From contig URVB01000066.1 of NCBI GenBank assembly GCA_900551075.1, positions 1 to 16,384 of the forward strand: 16,384 nt of DNA, in the 5' to 3' direction. The position numbers and the translations under genes are program-made. Numbering within the stretch: the first letter of the stretch is position 1; every line of letters begins with the position of its first letter. Source of the stretch: an uncultured Blautia sp. Lineage in GTDB: Bacteria; Bacillota; Clostridia; Lachnospirales; Lachnospiraceae. This document shows, one piece after another, positions 13,989 to 16,384 of the stretch. The notes under the pieces were generated by a model. The model was not told the DNA's origin. It worked only from the letters and a program-made list of their open reading frames with translations, and ran no database searches.

Positions 13989-14426
13989 CAACATTACCCT
14001 GCTCCTTTTGACGAACAAAGAACAAAGGAGTGGATTGTATGGAATTTAGAAAATTAAGAAAGGTATGGATTTGGTCTTTGGGTGGTTGTGCTAAAGGGAA
14101 GCGGAGAATTTATTGGAGATTGTGGTATTACCATACAGAATATAGATAACGAAATGCTTCCAGAGATTGGATACCACATCCACAAAAAGTATTGGCGAAG
14201 AGGATTTGCAAAAGAGGCAGCTTGCGAAGTAATAGATTGGGTGTTTCATAACACCCAGTATAATACAATCTATTCTTACATGAAATATACAAATGTGGGG
14301 TCTTATTCTACCGCTATTGCAAACGGTATGAAGAAAGTAAAAGAATATCCTGATGAAAAGAATGGTATATCATATGCGTATGCCATAGAGCGTGAAGAAT
14401 GGGAGAATTTAAAGGAGATCGAATGA
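13986..14426 (+). pseudogene. GNAT acetyltransferase, 5'-truncated and interrupted by a stop
   Basis: The frame reads MQHYPAPFDEQRTKEWIVWN and LEN, then TAA at 14055-14057, and continues in the same frame ERYGFGLWVVVLKGSGEFIG, DCGITIQNIDNEMLPEIGYH and IHKKYWRRGFAKEAACEVID. This is a RimJ/RimL-like GNAT, with the acetyl-CoA loop WRRGFAKEA intact and a normal C-terminus (SYAYAIEREEWENLKEIE). The stop replaces an expected Tyr (LENYERYGFG). The first 25 or so residues of the family (LxTxRLxLRxxxxxD) are absent, replaced by the racemase fragment. The ATG of the next gene overlaps its stop codon. A shorter product from 14082 lacks a clear ribosome binding site. Confidence 0.8.
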
Positions 14427-14740
14427 TAGGTAAGGAGCTTATGAAGAAAGCAATATTACCGATGCTGCTTCTGGCAGCATGGGCATGGATTGCATATTAT
14501 TTCTGTGTATCTTTGGAACAGACAGAGTGGTGGAAAATATGGATGGTGGTTGGTATGCCATTTGGTATTCATAGAATGTGCATCTGGTTATTACCTAAGA
14601 ACTTCGATATAGGCGGAACTGTCGGTGTCTGGGCAATGAATATAATAGTTGGCTGTCTGATCGGTGAGGTAGTAGTCGTATGGTACATACTTCGTGCTGT
14701 GTATGTTTTGGTAAAGTATTTTGCAAGTTTGTTAAAATAA
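14423..14740 (+). CDS. small multi-pass membrane protein of unknown function (DUF6050-like)
   Basis: This 105-residue protein starts at ATG 14423, overlapping the stop of the damaged GNAT (ATGA), with AAGGAG at 14411-14416 as ribosome binding site; a longer in-frame start at 14399 is less likely. It has about three to four hydrophobic segments (roughly 9-30, 37-56, 64-83 and 84-103) with short polar loops and the motif GMPFGIHRMCIWLLPKNFDI, then GGTVGVW. From memory this resembles small membrane proteins annotated DUF6050, not checked. It appears intact although the genes in front are broken. Function is unknown, and no partner is suggested by the context. Confidence 0.7.
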   Translation: MIGKELMKKAILPMLLLAAWAWIAYYFCVSLEQTEWWKIWMVVGMPFGIHRMCIWLLPKNFDIGGTVGVWAMNIIVGCLIGEVVVVWYILRAVYVLVKYFASLLK

Positions 14741-14764
14741 ACCGGGAGTTAAATGAAATATTCA

Positions 14765-14794
14765 ATGGTGCAGCTTCTCACTGAACTGCGTACC
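14765..14794 (+). repeat. imperfect hairpin in gene-free stretch
   Basis: TGGTGCAG and CTGCGTACCA flank a short loop and can pair with a two-base bulge. There is no T-tail, so it is not a classical terminator. It lies at the start of the gene-free region 14741-15164. Confidence 0.35.
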
Positions 14795-14820
14795 ATAAAT
14801 TGATACAATGAACCCTCTGA

Positions 14821-14990
14821 GTGCCGGCAGGTGAAAATCTAACGATAACCCTACTCAAAAACGATTGGGTGTATTTGGAGAGGAAATCTAAGGGCGTTAA
14901 AGCTAGAAGAATGGCAGGTACACAAGTTAGCCAACAGTCGAAAAGGGTATTGGAGAACGGTGCAAATGTTGATTGTTGCGCTTACCAATA
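14821..14990 (+). other. possible group II intron 5' fragment or other structured RNA remnant
   Basis: The stretch begins GTGCCGGCAGGTGAAAATC and carries AACCCTACTC, GGAGAGGAAATCTAAGG and AAGCTAGAAGAATGGCAGG, a style of sequence seen at the 5' end (domain I, start GTGYG) of bacterial group II introns. No reverse transcriptase frame follows and no domain V was found, so if the idea is right only a fragment remains. A 57-codon open stretch starting near 14821 has no recognisable family and no ribosome binding site. Confidence 0.2.
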
Positions 14991-14992
14991 AA

Positions 14993-15035
14993 ATAATAGC
15001 CAAGCTGGGATATAATATCCATGCTTGACTATTAT
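14993..15035 (+). repeat. long imperfect hairpin
   Basis: ATAATAG at 14993-14999 pairs with CTATTAT at 15029-15035; CAAGC at 15001-15005 pairs with GCTTG at 15023-15027; GGATA at 15008-15012 pairs with TATCC at 15016-15020. Seventeen pairs in three helices close on a three-base loop. No T-run follows. It may be an RNA element or a mobile-element end. Confidence 0.55.
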
Positions 15036-15106
15036 CTAAAAGTAGTGATGGCACAATCGACCACACGGGCATTGTGGAGAAATGCGAAAACAGCACTCAA
15101 GAACAC

Positions 15107-15135
15107 TTGATTTGTTCATAAATTGGTGATAGAAT
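15107..15135 (+). promoter_or_regulatory. extended -10 promoter of the leader/CD3324 unit
   Basis: TTGATT at 15107-15112 and TAGAAT at 15130-15135 are spaced by 17 bases, and TG at 15127-15128 makes the -10 an extended one. The start of transcription would fall near 15142, leaving about 20 bases before the leader peptide ATG. Confidence 0.75.
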
Positions 15136-15164
15136 CAAGGATAATAAATTTGGACGGTGATAAT

Positions 15165-15221
15165 ATGTGCAGGAATGAGAAAAGGAAAAACGATGCTTTA
15201 CTCCACGCAAAGCCAGTATAA
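15165..15221 (+). CDS. 18-residue leader peptide (attenuator type)
   Basis: A short frame MCRNEKRKNDALLHAKPV with stop TAA at 15219-15221 starts about 23 bases after the predicted transcription start. GGTGA at 15156-15160 precedes the ATG at a workable spacing. Its last seven codons form the left arms of two competing hairpins, so ribosomes on this frame would change the folding of the mRNA. This is the layout of regulatory leader peptides in front of inducible erm, cat, tet and msr genes. I do not recognise this particular peptide. It is too short for protein evidence; the call rests on promoter, ribosome site and hairpins together. Confidence 0.55.
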   Translation: MCRNEKRKNDALLHAKPV

Positions 15222-15305
15222 GCGACAGTTGCGTGGAGTAATCGGTTGTCGCTAATTAAATACCGCTGGCTTTGCTGCTTGACTTTATCAATCAAGGAGG
15301 AAGCC
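15198..15305 (+). promoter_or_regulatory. alternative hairpins, probable translational attenuator
   Basis: Stem A: 15198-15210 pairs perfectly with 15229-15241 (13 pairs, TTACTCCACGCAA). Stem B: GCAAAGCCAG at 15207-15216 pairs perfectly with CTGGCTTTGC at 15266-15275. Stem C: AGCGACA at 15221-15227 pairs with TGTCGCT at 15247-15253 and nests inside B. A excludes B by overlap and is topologically incompatible with C. A fourth option, GGCTT at 15269-15273 with AAGCC at 15301-15305 plus CTTGA/TCAAG inside, would enclose the ribosome binding site of the CD3324-like gene (AAGGAGG at 15294-15300) and competes with B. No U-run follows any stem, so translational rather than transcriptional control is favoured. 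Confidence 0.65.
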
Positions 15306-15310
15306 TGCAT

Positions 15311-15574
15311 ATGAAATATGTCAATGCAAATGCAATTCTCCCAGAGGAGTTGGTCAAGGAACTGCAAGAGTATTTGCAGGCAGGTTATATCTATGTTCCT
15401 GCAAAAGAAGAACAGCGTAAATCTTGGGGCGAATTGTCTGGCTATCGAGAAGAACTTTTCAAACGCAATATGGCTATTATTTCTGAATATCAGAACGGGT
15501 TGTCCATTGAGGAACTTGCGGAACGCTATTATCTCTCGGTATATGCCATTAGAAAAATAATTTATGAAAAATAA
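15311..15574 (+). CDS. CD3324-like small helix-turn-helix protein
   Basis: This 87-residue protein starts at ATG 15311, ten bases behind AAGGAGG; an upstream in-frame TTG at 15272 is not needed. The opening MKYVNANAILPEELVKELQE and YLQAGYIYVP, then KSWGE, matches the CD3324 family as I know it: a short N-terminal helix with the YIYxP strand and KxWGE. Residues 63-84 (GLSIEELAERYYLSVYAIRK and II) form a helix-turn-helix like that of Mor/sigma-type activators. The protein likely binds DNA, but no target is known. It sits behind the leader-peptide attenuator and before a terminator, then the Vat-like acetyltransferase. It may regulate that gene, or merely have replaced the gene the attenuator once served. 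Confidence 0.8.
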   Translation: MKYVNANAILPEELVKELQEYLQAGYIYVPAKEEQRKSWGELSGYREELFKRNMAIISEYQNGLSIEELAERYYLSVYAIRKIIYEK

Positions 15575-15579
15575 CAATG

Positions 15580-15608
15580 GGGAGCTGCTGTGAGGGCAGC
15601 TCTCTTTT
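15580..15608 (+). terminator. intrinsic terminator after the CD3324-like gene
   Basis: GGGAGCTGC at 15580-15588 pairs with GCAGCTCTC at 15596-15604 (nine pairs, one G-U) around a seven-base loop; TTTT at 15605-15608 and further T-rich sequence follow directly. It separates the leader/CD3324 unit from the acetyltransferase. Confidence 0.85.
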
Positions 15609-15638
15609 CTATTATTCATATCTGTATTGTTTTGTGTA

Positions 15639-15695
15639 TTGATGGCGGAACTTTCTATGTATAAACTAATAGTGTTTATTGAGCTTACAAGGAGA
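15639..15695 (+). promoter_or_regulatory. weak promoter candidate and RBS of the Vat-like gene
   Basis: TTGATG at 15639-15644 and TATAAA at 15660-15665 are the best hexamers, but the spacing of 15 is short. An inverted repeat ATAAAC (15661-15666) / GTTTAT (15674-15679) overlaps and follows the -10 and may be an operator. AAGGAGA at 15689-15695 is a clear ribosome binding site for the ATG at 15704. Confidence 0.4.
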
Positions 15696-15703
15696 GCAAG
15701 AAA

Positions 15704-16336
15704 ATGACAAACATTACAAAAATATATCCACGGACAGGCGACACACAAACCGTTTATTTGAAAAATGTGATTTCCAATCCCAATATAGAGATTGGCGAGT
15801 ACACGATGTATAATGACTTTGTTAATGACCCGAAAAAATTTGAAATAAACAATGTACTTTATCAATATCCTATCAATCACGATAAACTTATTATCGGGAA
15901 ATTCTGTTCCATTGCTTGTGGAGCAAAGTTTATTTTTAACAGTGCAAATCATACGCTGACCTCTTTGTCTACATACCCCTTTCCTCTGTTTTATGAAGAA
16001 TGGGAATTGGAAAAAGAAGATGTTACGGAAGCGTGGGATAATAAGGGTGATATTATCATCGGAAATGATGTGTGGATTGGATATGAAGCTGTAATATTGG
16101 CAGGTGTTATGATTGGTGATGGAGCAATTATCGGTACTCGTGCTGTTGTCACGAAAGATGTACCCCCTTATACCATTGTAGGAGGAGTACCAACAAAGCC
16201 TATCAGAAAACGGTTTAATGATGAAACCATTGCAGAATTACTTAGATTGAAATGGTGGGATTGGTCGGAGAAAAAAATTTCTCAGAATATTAAAGCGATA
16301 CAGTCTGGGAATATCAAACGAATTAGGGAGATTTAA
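15704..16336 (+). CDS. Vat/CatB-like xenobiotic O-acetyltransferase (left-handed beta-helix)
   Basis: This 210-residue cytoplasmic enzyme belongs to the hexapeptide-repeat xenobiotic acetyltransferases, which use acetyl-CoA to inactivate streptogramin A (Vat) or chloramphenicol (type B CAT). Family landmarks are in order: YLKNVISNPNIEIGEYTMYND at about 18-38, KLIIGKFCSIACGAKFI at 61-77, the catalytic His83 in NSANHTLTSLSTYPF, GDIIIGNDVWIG at 115-126 with the conserved Trp124, GDGAIIGTRAVVTKDVPPY at 138-156, GGVPTKPIRKRF, and the C-terminal LKWWDWSEKKI. Length and order match VatA/VatB-type enzymes (about 210-220). AAGGAGA is eight bases upstream of the ATG. It appears intact in an island of broken genes, which suggests selection. 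Streptogramin or chloramphenicol specificity cannot be decided by eye. Confidence 0.92.
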   Translation: MTNITKIYPRTGDTQTVYLKNVISNPNIEIGEYTMYNDFVNDPKKFEINNVLYQYPINHDKLIIGKFCSIACGAKFIFNSANHTLTSLSTYPFPLFYEEWELEKEDVTEAWDNKGDIIIGNDVWIGYEAVILAGVMIGDGAIIGTRAVVTKDVPPYTIVGGVPTKPIRKRFNDETIAELLRLKWWDWSEKKISQNIKAIQSGNIKRIREI

Positions 16337-16338
16337 TT

Positions 16339-16384
16339 ATGTGTACGAGATTTGTTCATAACGGAAATGATACCATCGTAGGAT
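16339..16384 (+). CDS. start of a linear amide C-N hydrolase (Ntn/choloylglycine hydrolase family), cut by window end
   Basis: Only fifteen residues are visible: MCTRFVHNGNDTIVG. AGGGAG at 16325-16330 is a good ribosome binding site and the ATG lies two bases after the acetyltransferase stop, so both are in one operon. MCTRF followed by NGND is the typical opening of penicillin V acylase/bile salt hydrolase-like enzymes, in which Cys2 becomes the N-terminal nucleophile after Met removal. The rest is outside the window, so this is a tentative family call. Confidence 0.55.
   Translation, partial: MCTRFVHNGNDTIVG

Noticed and set aside
15116..15952. Minus-strand open frame of 278 codons across the leader region, the CD3324-like gene and the start of the Vat-like gene
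   Set aside because: It is antisense to two well-supported genes and a regulatory region, has no recognisable domain, and its Phe/Ile-rich composition reflects AT-rich sequence read backwards.
1..16384. CRISPR array, rRNA, tRNA, integrase or complete insertion sequence
   Set aside because: Looked for by eye; no regularly spaced repeats, cloverleaf with CCA-type end, rRNA-like stretch, or recombinase/transposase domain was found.

Overview
The window looks like chromosome from a low-to-mid GC gut Firmicute, most likely a Lachnospiraceae (Clostridium cluster XIVa). The reasons are strong AGGAGG-type ribosome binding sites, sigma-A style promoters, and typical family content: DegV, cyclase family, a DUF3877-like protein, a heterodimeric ABC exporter, a CD3324-like protein and TnpV and Cys-rich KTR remnants. 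The species cannot be named from the sequence alone.

Left part (1 to about 9,950) is ordinary chromosome. In order it holds: an internally deleted ABC solute-binding protein gene (minus); malQ, a GH77 4-alpha-glucanotransferase (plus) with its own terminator; a convergent degV gene (minus) and a divergent TetR regulator sharing a promoter/operator region; an unrecognised small protein with an apparent internal repeat; a two-gene operon of a cyclase-family metal hydrolase and a DUF3877-like protein; a C-terminally truncated GyrI-like effector-binding protein (minus); and a two-gene operon for a heterodimeric ABC exporter with one degenerate and one canonical ATP site.

Right part (about 10,010 to the end) is AT-richer and looks like an accessory island built from mobile-element cargo. 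It opens with a TnpV remnant and a strong terminator. An intact TetR plus membrane-anchored alpha/beta hydrolase operon follows, driven by a consensus promoter (TTGACA, 17 bp, TATAAT). Positions 12,169 to 14,426 are a gene graveyard in which individual lesions can be read: a 22-codon XRE stub, a 5'-truncated Cys-rich KTR gene, a GNAT gene frameshifted in an A-run, a KTR 3' tail that seems to have lost one 8-bp tandem repeat, a frameshifted alpha/beta hydrolase, and an internally deleted racemase fused by short homology to a second GNAT that also carries a nonsense codon. After these come an intact small membrane protein and about 570 bases without a large gene but with strong RNA-type inverted repeats.

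The right end holds the most interesting unit: a good extended -10 promoter, an 18-codon leader peptide and a set of mutually exclusive hairpins in front of a CD3324-like helix-turn-helix gene. A terminator, an intact Vat/CatB-like xenobiotic O-acetyltransferase and the first codons of an Ntn-type amide hydrolase follow. This architecture resembles the leader-peptide attenuators known for drug-resistance genes, but the downstream gene is not a recognised resistance gene. No rRNA, tRNA, CRISPR array, integrase or complete insertion sequence was seen.
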